Part shown: positions 1 through 6,592 of the stretch, in pieces | Layout: each line of letters begins with the position of its first letter | Numbering within the stretch: position 1 is the first letter of the stretch | Origin: an uncultured Pseudomonadales bacterium | Lineage (GTDB): Bacteria; Pseudomonadota; Gammaproteobacteria; Pseudomonadales; Porticoccaceae | Assembly: GCA_937998635.1 (NCBI GenBank) | Contig: CALLDA010000116.1 | Location: 1-6,597, forward strand | Direction: 5' to 3' | DNA length: 6,597 nucleotides | Notes under the pieces: model-generated | What the model was told of the DNA's origin: nothing | Databases searched by the model: none | The model's input: the letters and a program-made list of their open reading frames with translations, nothing else | Position numbers and translations under genes: made by a program

Positions 1-149
1 AGATTTTGTTCGTGCCGGTTGAGATAATCGAGCATCAACTGCGCCCGCTCGGATGTAGTGAGCTGCTCTAGCTCAGCAAACTGCCCTGCTAGTGAAGTAT
101 GGAATTGCTTAACAACATTGAGTACATCGGCTACAGTTTGAAATCGCAT
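1..149 (-). CDS. Partial unknown gene, N-terminal 49 residues only
   Basis: This reading frame opens with ATG at 149-147 and stays open to the left edge, so only the first 49 residues are present. The start is well supported: AGGAGA (plus-strand positions 156-161) lies 6 nt upstream of the ATG, the best placed ribosome binding site on this side of the window. The visible part begins MRFQTVADVL, has no signal peptide, cysteine or obvious membrane segment, and reads as two amphipathic helices (about residues 4-30 and 32-46) with a short break at TTSE (31-34). The end, LDYLNRHEQN, carries a His-Glu pair that would fit a helical-bundle protein, possibly ferritin-like, but that is a guess from composition. 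I do not recognise the family. It lies 184 bp downstream of pepN, with its own ribosome binding site and possibly its own promoter. Confidence 0.75.
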   Translation of the reverse strand, partial: MRFQTVADVLNVVKQFHTSLAGQFAELEQLTTSERAQLMLDYLNRHEQN

Positions 150-333
150 AAGAACTCTCCTGATGGTTTTATTTTCAACGAACTCTAAACTAACCGTATT
201 GAGAGAGATCAACAATAGCGCACTCACAACCAGCAGCCAATATTATGAGACCGGCCAAATACTAGACAGCCTACCAAATAAAGCCTTTGTACATCTTAAG
301 CAGCTGCCGAACTCCGACCCACCTGGTCGATCA
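150..333. other. Intergenic gap downstream of pepN
   Basis: This 184-bp gap holds no convincing gene. Just past the pepN stop there is a small inverted repeat (arms 315-319 and 325-329, 5 bp, 5-nt loop) and then an 8-bp palindrome, GCAGCTGC, at 300-307. Neither is followed by a run of T on the minus strand, so no clean intrinsic terminator is visible for pepN. The gap also contains the possible weak promoter at 212-240 and the ribosome binding site at 156-161 of the next gene. Confidence 0.6.
212..240 (-). promoter_or_regulatory. Possible weak promoter for the left-edge gene
   Basis: Read on the minus strand, TTGGCT (plus positions 235-240) and TATTGT (plus positions 212-217) are separated by 17 bp. 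Each matches the sigma-70 consensus at four of six bases. Transcription would start near position 205, leaving a leader of about 55 nt before the ATG at 149. The match is modest and could arise by chance in a 184-bp gap. It is listed because no clear alternative was seen, and readthrough from pepN is also possible. Confidence 0.25.
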
Positions 334-3003
334 TCACGCCAGGCTTTTATTAACAATCTCGTAGACATCCTTTGACAGGGCCGGTTCGCCCAGCAAGCGT
401 TCAAGTTGAGCTTTCATCAACTCGGCTCGCTTAGGTGGATATTTTCTCCACTTGGTCAGCGGCGTCACCAGACGGGAGGCTATTTGTGGATTAAGCTTAT
501 TCAGCGTGATGATCTGGTCTGTCAAAAATGTATAGCCCGCGCCATCGGCACTGTGAAAATTAATGGCATTGCCCATACCAAAGGCGCCAATCACAGCGCG
601 CACCTTGTTGGGATTGCTGATATCAAAAGCCTCGTGCTCTAACAAGGCCAATACCCGATCAAGGCCACCGGGCAGTAAACACCAGGCCTGAAGCTGAAAC
701 CACAGATTCACCACCAGCGGTTCATCCCGCCAGTGCTGATAAAAGTCATGCAGTGCCGCCTCAGCCATCCCACTTTCATTAGCTGCCGGGCTGTTTACCA
801 GGGTACCCACAGCAGCGCTGGAATCTGTCATGTTATCTGCGCACTGAAACTGCTCACTGGCCAGCTCCAGAGCCATATCGCTACCCGCCAGCATTAGATA
901 GGCCAGCGCAGTATTTTTGAGGCTACGCATTGCGATCTGCGCGCCACTGGCAATGTAAGCCTGATCTTTTAACTGAGCGTCGTTGGCCTGATATACCGCC
1001 AGAAATTCGTCCCCAAGCACTTTCCCCAGAGTACGACGTGCAAACTGTCGAGCCTGATGGATGGCTTCCACTTCAATAACTTCTGCGACTTCACTCAAAT
1101 AGGCTTCGGTCGGCAAGTTAAGCATTAGCGCCACCATGGCTTTGTCTGTGGAAGGATCTGTCAGAAGACCCCGGTAGGCTTCTACCAAACGCTTATCAAG
1201 ACTTAACTCAGTTCCGACGAGATAATTGCTCACCAGTTCCTGGAGAACGCCCAGGGCCAGTTGATTACAGGCCTCCCATCGATTGAAACCGTCGCTATCC
1301 CGAGACATCAATTGCACCAGGTCATCGCGGCTATAGGGGAAGTCCAGTTTTACTGGTGCGGAAAAACCCCTTAGAAAGGAGGGCACAGGCTGTTCGCAAA
1401 CCTGCTCAAAAACAATAGTCTGCTCACCTTCAGTGATTTCGAGTACAAGCTCGGTTTCGCCATTGGCCTTACCTTTAATAAACAAAGGTAAATCACCCTC
1501 GCTACCTAGCAAACCCATACGCAGCGGAATCAGAAACGGTGCCTTTATTTCACATTCGGGCGTTGCCGGACATGTCTGCTGAATATCGAGACGATAAGTT
1601 TTATCTGCCGCCTTATATTCACCGGTAATCGCCAATCGAGGTGTGCCAGCCTGACGGTACCAGTTCTGAAACTGGGTGAAATCACGTCCGCTCACTTCAC
1701 TCATAGCAGCAACGAAATCTTCTATGGTCACCGCCTGACCATCGTGGCGTTCAAAATAAAGATCGCTGCCGGCACGAAATTGTTCTGCTCCCAAGAGGGT
1801 ATGAATCATGCGCACGATCTCTGAACCCTTTTCATAAATCGTCAGCGTATAGAAATTTGAAATCTCCATAAAAGACGCGGGCTGAACTGGATGCGCAGTA
1901 GGCCCTCCGTCTTCAGCAAACTGCATCGTACGTAACAAATTAACATCCTCGACACGCTTGACCGTTGGCGAACCCATGTCGGCGGAGAATTCTGCATCGC
2001 GAAAAACCGTGAAGCCTTCTTTCAAACTCAATTGAAACCAGTCACGGCAGGTGACACGATTGCCACTCCAGTTATGGAAGTATTCGTGGGCAACCACCGC
2101 TTCGACACGCTGAAAACCTGCATCAGTAGTGGTTTCTGGCTTCGCAAGCACACAGGAGGTATTAAAAATATTGAGGCCTTTATTTTCCATGGCACCCATA
2201 TTGAAATCATCTACGGCAACGACCATAAATAGTTCGAGGTCATATTCACGACCATACACTTCCTCATCCCAGGTCATTGCACTTTTTAAAGAGGCCATGG
2301 CATGAGCACATTTATCGACATCTTTATCTTCAACGTAAATTCGCAGGGCGATATCTCGACCACTCATTGTGGTGAAGCTACCGTCAATACATGCTAGATC
2401 ACCCGCCACCATGGCAAACAAATAGGCTGGCTTTTTAAAAGGATCATGCCAGGTGGCCCAATGCCTGCCGTTTTCAATCTCTCCCTGAGCAACCGGATTA
2501 CCGTTGGACAATAAGATCGGATAGTGACTTTTATCTGCCTCAATGGTAGTGGTAAATTCCGCCATCACATCCGGTCGGTCGAGGTAATAGGTGATTTTGC
2601 GAAAGCCTTCGGCCTCACATTGTGTGCAATACATTTTGCTAGATTTGTACAGGCCTTCCAGCGAGGTATTGTTTTGGGGTTTGATGGCGACGACTGTTTC
2701 CAGCTCAAACACATCGGGCACTGCGGAAATAATCAGGCTGTCGGCTGTAATGCGATAGTCGGCGGGATCAAGCTCAGTGTTATCAATAGATATTTTGCGC
2801 AGCTCTAATTCCTGGCCATCGAGAGTCAGCTCATTCGAGCTACCTTGTTGATCTAGCTGAGCACGACGCATGGCTAACGTTGCCGTCACCAGGGTTTCGT
2901 CATCGTTGAGCTGGATGCGTAAGGTAGTCTTATCAATCAAATAATCCGGAGCGCGATAATCTTTGAGGTGAATAGTTTTAGCTTGAGCATCACGAAAAAG
3001 CAT
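334..3003 (-). CDS. pepN: Aminopeptidase N (M1 family zinc metallopeptidase)
   Basis: Cytoplasmic exopeptidase that removes N-terminal residues from peptides during protein turnover. Numbering from the ATG at 3003 gives 889 residues, close to the roughly 870 of E. coli PepN. Visible marks of the M1 family are the substrate-binding GAMEN motif (270-274), the zinc site HEYFH (306-310) with the third ligand E329 in LSLKEG, and the catalytic tyrosine Y390 in the stretch YTLTIYEKG. The N-terminal beta domain (about 1-200) contains the conserved CTQCEAEGFR segment (126-135). The catalytic domain follows, then a beta sandwich (about 455-560) and an alpha-helical C-terminal domain. The frame extends upstream to a TTG at 3036. 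I prefer the ATG because GAGAA lies 6 nt before it (plus positions 3010-3014) and the homologous region begins just after it. It is the last gene of the probable nadK operon. Confidence 0.97.
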   Translation of the reverse strand: MLFRDAQAKTIHLKDYRAPDYLIDKTTLRIQLNDDETLVTATLAMRRAQLDQQGSSNELTLDGQELELRKISIDNTELDPADYRITADSLIISAVPDVFELETVVAIKPQNNTSLEGLYKSSKMYCTQCEAEGFRKITYYLDRPDVMAEFTTTIEADKSHYPILLSNGNPVAQGEIENGRHWATWHDPFKKPAYLFAMVAGDLACIDGSFTTMSGRDIALRIYVEDKDVDKCAHAMASLKSAMTWDEEVYGREYDLELFMVVAVDDFNMGAMENKGLNIFNTSCVLAKPETTTDAGFQRVEAVVAHEYFHNWSGNRVTCRDWFQLSLKEGFTVFRDAEFSADMGSPTVKRVEDVNLLRTMQFAEDGGPTAHPVQPASFMEISNFYTLTIYEKGSEIVRMIHTLLGAEQFRAGSDLYFERHDGQAVTIEDFVAAMSEVSGRDFTQFQNWYRQAGTPRLAITGEYKAADKTYRLDIQQTCPATPECEIKAPFLIPLRMGLLGSEGDLPLFIKGKANGETELVLEITEGEQTIVFEQVCEQPVPSFLRGFSAPVKLDFPYSRDDLVQLMSRDSDGFNRWEACNQLALGVLQELVSNYLVGTELSLDKRLVEAYRGLLTDPSTDKAMVALMLNLPTEAYLSEVAEVIEVEAIHQARQFARRTLGKVLGDEFLAVYQANDAQLKDQAYIASGAQIAMRSLKNTALAYLMLAGSDMALELASEQFQCADNMTDSSAAVGTLVNSPAANESGMAEAALHDFYQHWRDEPLVVNLWFQLQAWCLLPGGLDRVLALLEHEAFDISNPNKVRAVIGAFGMGNAINFHSADGAGYTFLTDQIITLNKLNPQIASRLVTPLTKWRKYPPKRAELMKAQLERLLGEPALSKDVYEIVNKSLA

Positions 3004-3042
3004 AGGGGTTTCTCGAAGGTGTATAACAGGTATCAATGAGCA

Positions 3043-3065
3043 AGCGTGGGATCGGGTCTCACGCT
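3043..3065 (-). other. Small inverted repeat at the DUF2797 stop, ahead of pepN
   Basis: The arms AGCGTG (3043-3048) and CACGCT (3060-3065) are perfectly complementary. Beyond one mismatched position (3049/3059) the helix can continue for two more base pairs around a 5-nt loop (3052-3056). The stem overlaps the first base of the DUF2797 stop codon and ends 39 nt before the pepN ATG. No T-run follows it on the minus strand, so it is not a typical intrinsic terminator. It could stabilise a processed 3' end or affect pepN expression, or have no role. Confidence 0.35.
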
Positions 3066-3916
3066 CAAGATCTAAATTCCACGTGATAGGCCGTGAATTT
3101 ACGGATATTAATAACCCCGGTATCGAAGATAAGATACTGACCTTTAATGCCCATCAAGGTGCCTTCAACAAGGGGGTTTTTATCAAAATTAAAACTGCTT
3201 ACTTTGGTAGGGAATTCGATAACCGGGTATTCAATCTCGACGGTCTCGGTTTCGTCCAGCCGTCGAATAGCCTGAATGCCAAACCGTGTGCTTAATTCTT
3301 CCAGCTCTTTGGCACATAGCTCAAAAAGCTCGTCACGAATGACGGCAAGATCGACAGCCTCGGCGTTGCCTTTGAGCATAGCCCGCCAGTTGGTTCTATC
3401 AGCGACGTGCTGGCGTAGTGCATCCTCCACAAGACCCGACTGGTAGCGCGTGGCAACACGCATAATGGGTAATGCCTGTGTCGCGCCCTGATCAATCCAG
3501 CGCGTTGGTATCTGAGTGCCACGGGTGATACCGACTTTCACGCCAGACGAATTGGCCAGATAAACAAAGTGATCGCTCATACAAAATTGCTCACCCCACT
3601 CTGGCTCGCGGCAGGTGCCCTGCTCAAAATGGCATTTCTCAGGACTCATAATGCAGACATCGCAACTGGCCAATGTTTTAAAGCAGGGGTAACAATGACC
3701 TTGATTAAAACTTTTTTTGCTGGCCCGACCACAGTTCGTGCAGTGAATTGCTCCGGCAAATTCGATTTGCAGCGACTGCCCCAATAATTCATTCAGGGGC
3801 ACCCGATGATCATCAAGGGGCAGGGAATATTGCACGGCTACTGAGCTCGTGTCAGGCCCCGATTCAGGAAGCGCCCCGTGCATTTTTGACAGGTGACCAC
3901 TGCTTATTTGATTCAT
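3065..3916 (-). CDS. DUF2797 family protein with cysteine-rich N-terminal region
   Basis: A soluble 283-residue protein that I recognise as DUF2797; its biochemical role is unknown to me. The N-terminal third contains nine cysteines: CTNC (59-62), CYPC (75-78), CDVC (85-88), then C95, C102 and C112. The first two CxxC pairs look like a zinc ribbon, and the remainder could bind a second metal or a cluster. Directly after this, VYLANSSGVKVGITR (118-132), followed by R139 and E164 within a helix, resembles the core of GIY-YIG nuclease domains; that reading is my inference. The C-terminal part (about 225-283) looks beta-rich. The ATG at 3916 has a weak GGAA 10 nt upstream, and M12 is an alternative start. 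The gene begins 24 bp after the yeaC-like gene and precedes pepN, as I recall for the Pseudomonas arrangement. Confidence 0.88.
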   Translation of the reverse strand: MNQISSGHLSKMHGALPESGPDTSSVAVQYSLPLDDHRVPLNELLGQSLQIEFAGAIHCTNCGRASKKSFNQGHCYPCFKTLASCDVCIMSPEKCHFEQGTCREPEWGEQFCMSDHFVYLANSSGVKVGITRGTQIPTRWIDQGATQALPIMRVATRYQSGLVEDALRQHVADRTNWRAMLKGNAEAVDLAVIRDELFELCAKELEELSTRFGIQAIRRLDETETVEIEYPVIEFPTKVSSFNFDKNPLVEGTLMGIKGQYLIFDTGVINIRKFTAYHVEFRS

Positions 3917-3940
3917 ACAGTTAAGGTTCCAGTTTGGCAG

Positions 3941-4222
3941 TTACTGTCCCGGTAATTTGACAGGCCTCGGCTCAGAATCATCCCTTAAATCCAAAGTCCC
4001 ACAGCTACCACCCGGCTTAGCCACATAACCGACCCGTTCGTGTTCCGGTTTATGCTTGATGTCATAAGCGATAATCGCCTGCATACACAGGGCTTTTTGT
4101 TCTTTGCTTAAGGCCGTGCCGTTGTTCCACTTTCCCAGCTCTACCGCCCGCTTGAGGTTTTGGTAAATATCAGGATCGATCATTGCTATAAGTTGTTTAA
4201 TGTTAAGCTCTTTAATATTCAT
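3941..4222 (-). CDS. yeaC: YeaC-like DUF1315 protein
   Basis: A small 93-residue cytoplasmic protein of unknown function. The segment from residue 12, with MIDPDIYQNLKRAVELGKW followed by an ALSKEQKALCMQAII helix, closely matches the E. coli YeaC pattern (MPEVYQRLSTAVELGKW, then ALTEEQKENCLQ) as I remember it. The conserved core is about residues 8-55. The C-terminal tail after GYVAKPGG (66-73) is polar, rich in proline and charged residues, and probably disordered. I start it at the ATG at 4222, 10 bp after the rhomboid stop codon. A longer frame beginning at 4288 would overlap the rhomboid gene and add 22 residues not seen in the family. No strong ribosome binding site is visible, so it is probably translated by coupling to the rhomboid gene. 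No membrane segment or catalytic motif was seen. Confidence 0.9.
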   Translation of the reverse strand: MNIKELNIKQLIAMIDPDIYQNLKRAVELGKWNNGTALSKEQKALCMQAIIAYDIKHKPEHERVGYVAKPGGSCGTLDLRDDSEPRPVKLPGQ

Positions 4223-4232
4223 ACCAGATTTT

Positions 4233-5102
4233 TCACTTAAGCCCTTCTGTCTGACGCTGCCCAGCAAAGGCACCAAACACCATGCCAATCAACAAACCAC
4301 TCACATGCGCCCCGTTGGCAACGCTTCCCTGGAGGAGCACATCTAAAATACCGAGTAAACAGATAACTAGCCAAGCTATCATCAAAGGAAAGATAGACGG
4401 TGGCAATGCCAATAAAGGGTGGGGAATCCGTTTATTCCGAACCCAGATATAACCCAACAAACCATAAACCACCCCGGAAAAGCCACCAAATAATGCCGGG
4501 CCACTCCACAGATATTGACCAACATTTGCGCCAATGGAGAGCGCCGATAAAAGAATTAAATATGCCCCGCTGCCGGCTAATAACTCAACTCTTCGCCCAA
4601 ACTCCCAAAGCCAAAGGCCATTAAAAACAATATGAAAAAGACCAAAATGCAGGAATGCCGGGGTGACTAGACGCCACCACTGATTTTGTTCAAAGACTTT
4701 GGATAAAGGTTCAAAGTGGATTTCACGTTCGTCAATGATAATGAAGTTCTGAAAGGTAAACAGCGACATCGAATCTGGTAAAAACGTCACCAATAATGTC
4801 CCAAGAATACACAGTAAAAGCGCTAAAAGGGTTATCGGCAGGCGTACCATATAGCTTCGAAGAACCAATTCTCTTGGTGGTCTCGACGTTGCCTCCTGAG
4901 CGCTGATAGTGGTCATGCGTCGCACCTGACTAATAATATCAAGTACAACTGGCATATCGGCAGCATCCTTAATCCACAGACGCGTGTCGCCATTTTCTCG
5001 AATAATTTTATGTCCGATATGCTGCCGGTTAAGGTTAATCACCAGAGCATCCAGGTCTATATTGGGGGCTAGACCTTCTATTTCACTCCACTGCTCGCTC
5101 AT
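4233..5102 (-). CDS. Rhomboid family intramembrane serine protease, GlpG-like
   Basis: Inner-membrane protease that cleaves transmembrane segments of other membrane proteins. The 289 residues begin with a soluble cytoplasmic domain (about 1-80) resembling the GlpG N-terminal domain, followed by about six membrane segments. Family signatures are all present: WWRLVTPAFLHFG (142-154, with R144), H152, H157 and N161 matching the GlpG positions H145, H150 and N154, the nucleophile S209 in GGFSG (206-210), and the general base H266 in NGAHVSG (263-269). The catalytic dyad is therefore intact. The gene starts 8 bp after the nadK stop with no strong ribosome binding site, which suggests translational coupling. 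I give no symbol because E. coli glpG sits in a different operon and orthology cannot be settled here. Natural substrates are unknown. Confidence 0.95.
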   Translation of the reverse strand: MSEQWSEIEGLAPNIDLDALVINLNRQHIGHKIIRENGDTRLWIKDAADMPVVLDIISQVRRMTTISAQEATSRPPRELVLRSYMVRLPITLLALLLCILGTLLVTFLPDSMSLFTFQNFIIIDEREIHFEPLSKVFEQNQWWRLVTPAFLHFGLFHIVFNGLWLWEFGRRVELLAGSGAYLILLSALSIGANVGQYLWSGPALFGGFSGVVYGLLGYIWVRNKRIPHPLLALPPSIFPLMIAWLVICLLGILDVLLQGSVANGAHVSGLLIGMVFGAFAGQRQTEGLK

Positions 5103-5110
5103 AAGATCAC

Positions 5111-6013
5111 TTAGCTATCCGCGTCATTAGGGCGTGAGTCCAGCCTTTTCCCCCAGCCCAGTTTATTACGGCATGTTTGGTAAAAGTTATGGTCGACAGG
5201 GTGGATCAGGCGCAGGGGTCGTGGTTTACGCCTGATCTTAATCACATCGCCCGGCTCTGTCGTGACGTCCGCCTGACCGTCACAACTGACCTGAGGATGA
5301 AGTTCATTACGTGTGCCCACCAATACTTCAAGCTGACTTTCACCGCTGACCACAATCGGCCGACTAGCCAGTGTGTGGGCATTCATTGGCACCAACACCA
5401 TTGCGTTTAGCTCCGGGGTCATAATCGGACCACCTGCAGATAATGCATAGGCGGTAGAACCGGTCGGGGTCGACACAATTAAACCGTCGGAGCGTTGGCT
5501 ATAGACAAATTGGCCATCGATATACAGCTCCAGCTCCATCATCCGAACGGATTTACCGGGATGTAAAACAAGATCATTTAAAGCCAGGCCATTAGCGATG
5601 GTTCTACCGTTTCGCTCTACTTCCATCTCAAGTAAAAAACGCTCAGTGGCGCGAAACTCACCCCCTAGCACCCTACCTATACTGGCTTCCATGTCATCCG
5701 GATGAATGTCTGTGAGAAAGCCCAGGCGACCACGATTCAGACCCAGCAGTGGCACGTTAAGGTCTGCCAGGGCACGGGCAGCGCCCAACATACTGCCATC
5801 ACCACCGACAACAATCACCAAATCAACGGTTCCTTCTACTGAGCCACGACTGATCGTGGCAATAGTGGGATCATTAAGAGATTCGGCGGTCAGGGCTTCA
5901 GCAAATACTGTACGACCATCAGCCTTGAGAAAGGCGACCAATCGACGCAGGCTATCTACGACCTCAGGCTGACGCAATCTTGCGACCACAGCTATATTCT
6001 GAAACCGACTCAT
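5111..6013 (-). CDS. nadK: NAD kinase
   Basis: Phosphorylates NAD at the 2' position of the adenosine ribose using ATP, which supplies the cell's NADP(H). The 300 residues compare with about 292 in E. coli. Family motifs are in order and intact: GGDG (70-73, with catalytic D72), LNRGRLGFLTD (92-102), the NAD-binding ND pair N146-D147, the glycine/threonine-rich STPTGSTAYALSAGG stretch (181-195) and CDGQ (244-247). The C-terminal end reads NKLGWGKR, as expected for proteobacterial enzymes. The ATG at 6013 has GAGAA 6 nt upstream (plus positions 6020-6024) and lies about 25 nt downstream of a predicted transcription start. It is the first gene of the probable nadK-rhomboid-yeaC-DUF2797-pepN operon. 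Confidence 0.97.
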   Translation of the reverse strand: MSRFQNIAVVARLRQPEVVDSLRRLVAFLKADGRTVFAEALTAESLNDPTIATISRGSVEGTVDLVIVVGGDGSMLGAARALADLNVPLLGLNRGRLGFLTDIHPDDMEASIGRVLGGEFRATERFLLEMEVERNGRTIANGLALNDLVLHPGKSVRMMELELYIDGQFVYSQRSDGLIVSTPTGSTAYALSAGGPIMTPELNAMVLVPMNAHTLASRPIVVSGESQLEVLVGTRNELHPQVSCDGQADVTTEPGDVIKIRRKPRPLRLIHPVDHNFYQTCRNKLGWGKRLDSRPNDADS

Positions 6014-6045
6014 GAACTATTCTCAATCAATGTCTATCGGCCAGA

Positions 6046-6051
6046 ATTATA
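6046..6051 (-). promoter_or_regulatory. Likely -10 box of the nadK operon promoter
   Basis: The minus strand reads TATAAT here, a perfect sigma-70 -10 hexamer. Transcription would start near 6039, giving a leader of about 25 nt before the nadK ATG. No good -35 hexamer lies 16-18 bp upstream: the region reads ATAAGC at 17 bp spacing. There is also no TGn extension. The promoter may therefore be weak or depend on an activator. A second AT-rich element, TTTATAAG, lies just upstream on the minus strand and could compete as a -10 box. Confidence 0.55.
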
Positions 6052-6175
6052 CACTGCTGGACGGACATGCTTATAAAAGCGAGATCCGCTAATCAGTTAA
6101 ACCAGAGAACTTCAAACAGAAAGCAATGCGAGGTATGCCAATTTAAGGCTGTAGGCAGAGAAAATGAGAAGATGG

Positions 6176-6203
6176 GACTAACCACCTTCTCAGGTGGTTA
6201 GTC
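6176..6203 (-). terminator. Probable terminator hairpin after the ComEA-like gene
   Basis: A perfect 11-bp inverted repeat (arms 6176-6186 and 6193-6203) encloses a 6-nt loop. It begins 16 nt downstream of the ComEA-like stop codon and lies about 130 bp upstream of the nadK -10 box. On the minus strand it is followed by a pyrimidine-rich stretch (CCATCTTCTCATTTTCTC) and not a clean U-run. Termination is therefore likely but perhaps incomplete. No plus-strand gene needs it. Confidence 0.65.
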
Positions 6204-6219
6204 GGGAGAGTTGAGCCAA

Positions 6220-6567
6220 CTACTTAAGCATTATCACACTACTGTTTTTACGCAGGGTCGCCTCGCCAATACCCTTTACATTTAAGAGCTGGTTTTTATC
6301 GGTAAAGGGGCCGTTCTGATCCCGATATTCGACGATAGCCTGGGCTTTATTGATACCGACCCCAAGCAGCGCCTCAGCAAGTTCATCAACCGGTGCACTG
6401 TTAATGTTGACTGTGACCGAGACAATTGCCGAAACATCATCGACTTTAGTTTGCTCCGCGTGGAGGCGGCTCGCCGGACTGCCCACTAATATCAGACCTA
6501 GAATAAACACGCTGAAAAGCTGGGCTATCTTTAGAGGCTGTGATCTTTTAACTAAAGACTTATTCAT
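6220..6567 (-). CDS. Secreted helix-hairpin-helix protein, ComEA-like
   Basis: A small exported DNA-binding-type protein of 115 residues. The N-terminus has basic residues (K3, K7, R8, K13), a hydrophobic core (about 15-30) and a likely signal peptidase site after LHA (35-37), giving a mature protein of about 78 residues. The rest is the ComEA helix-hairpin-helix domain: VNINSA (53-58), a first hairpin at LLGVGINKAQAIVEYR (67-82), and a second at LLNVKGIGEATLRKN (94-108). In competent bacteria, ComEA binds incoming double-stranded DNA in the periplasm. Short stand-alone versions are common in gammaproteobacteria, so competence is possible but not shown. The ATG at 6567 has a strong ribosome binding site, AAGGAG, 6 nt upstream (plus positions 6574-6579). 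The gene is followed by a terminator-like hairpin, so it is probably a separate transcript. Confidence 0.92.
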   Translation of the reverse strand: MNKSLVKRSQPLKIAQLFSVFILGLILVGSPASRLHAEQTKVDDVSAIVSVTVNINSAPVDELAEALLGVGINKAQAIVEYRDQNGPFTDKNQLLNVKGIGEATLRKNSSVIMLK

Positions 6568-6579
6568 TTCCTACTCCTT

Positions 6580-6592
6580 GTGCATCATGCAC
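6580..6592. promoter_or_regulatory. 13-bp palindrome directly upstream of the ComEA-like ribosome binding site
   Basis: GTGCAT and ATGCAC are perfect inverted copies around a single central base, adjacent to the AAGGAG at 6574-6579. It could be an operator half-site pair for a dimeric regulator. A one-base loop makes a full RNA hairpin unlikely. The window ends 5 bases further on, so its position relative to the promoter cannot be judged. Confidence 0.3.

Larger units (their letters stand above)
6014..6219. other. Intergenic region between the ComEA-like gene and nadK
   Basis: This 206-bp gap holds the terminator-like hairpin, the nadK -10 box and the nadK ribosome binding site. Between the hairpin and the promoter, roughly 6052-6175, I see no reading frame with a credible start and no clear repeat or operator. 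Confidence 0.6.

Noticed and set aside
300..329. Intrinsic terminator for pepN
   Set aside because: The 5-bp stem and the GCAGCTGC palindrome are short, and no T-run follows on the minus strand.
163..375. A plus-strand 70-codon frame lying largely in the gap after pepN
   Set aside because: It has no ribosome binding site, overlaps the pepN 3' end in antisense, and its translation has low-complexity polar composition without family resemblance.
2524..2808. A 94-codon plus-strand frame opposite pepN
   Set aside because: It is antisense to conserved pepN sequence and has no start signal, so it is best explained as a shadow frame.
3004..3036. TTG start adding 11 residues to PepN
   Set aside because: No ribosome binding site precedes the TTG, whereas GAGAA sits 6 nt before the ATG at 3003, and homology begins after that ATG.
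4223..4288. Longer start for the yeaC-like gene
   Set aside because: The extra 22 residues come from the rhomboid 3' end in another frame and do not look like the YeaC family, which begins near the ATG at 4222.
5706..5972. An 88-codon plus-strand frame opposite nadK
   Set aside because: It is wholly antisense to a strongly supported gene, and its arginine/serine-rich translation is typical of a shadow frame.
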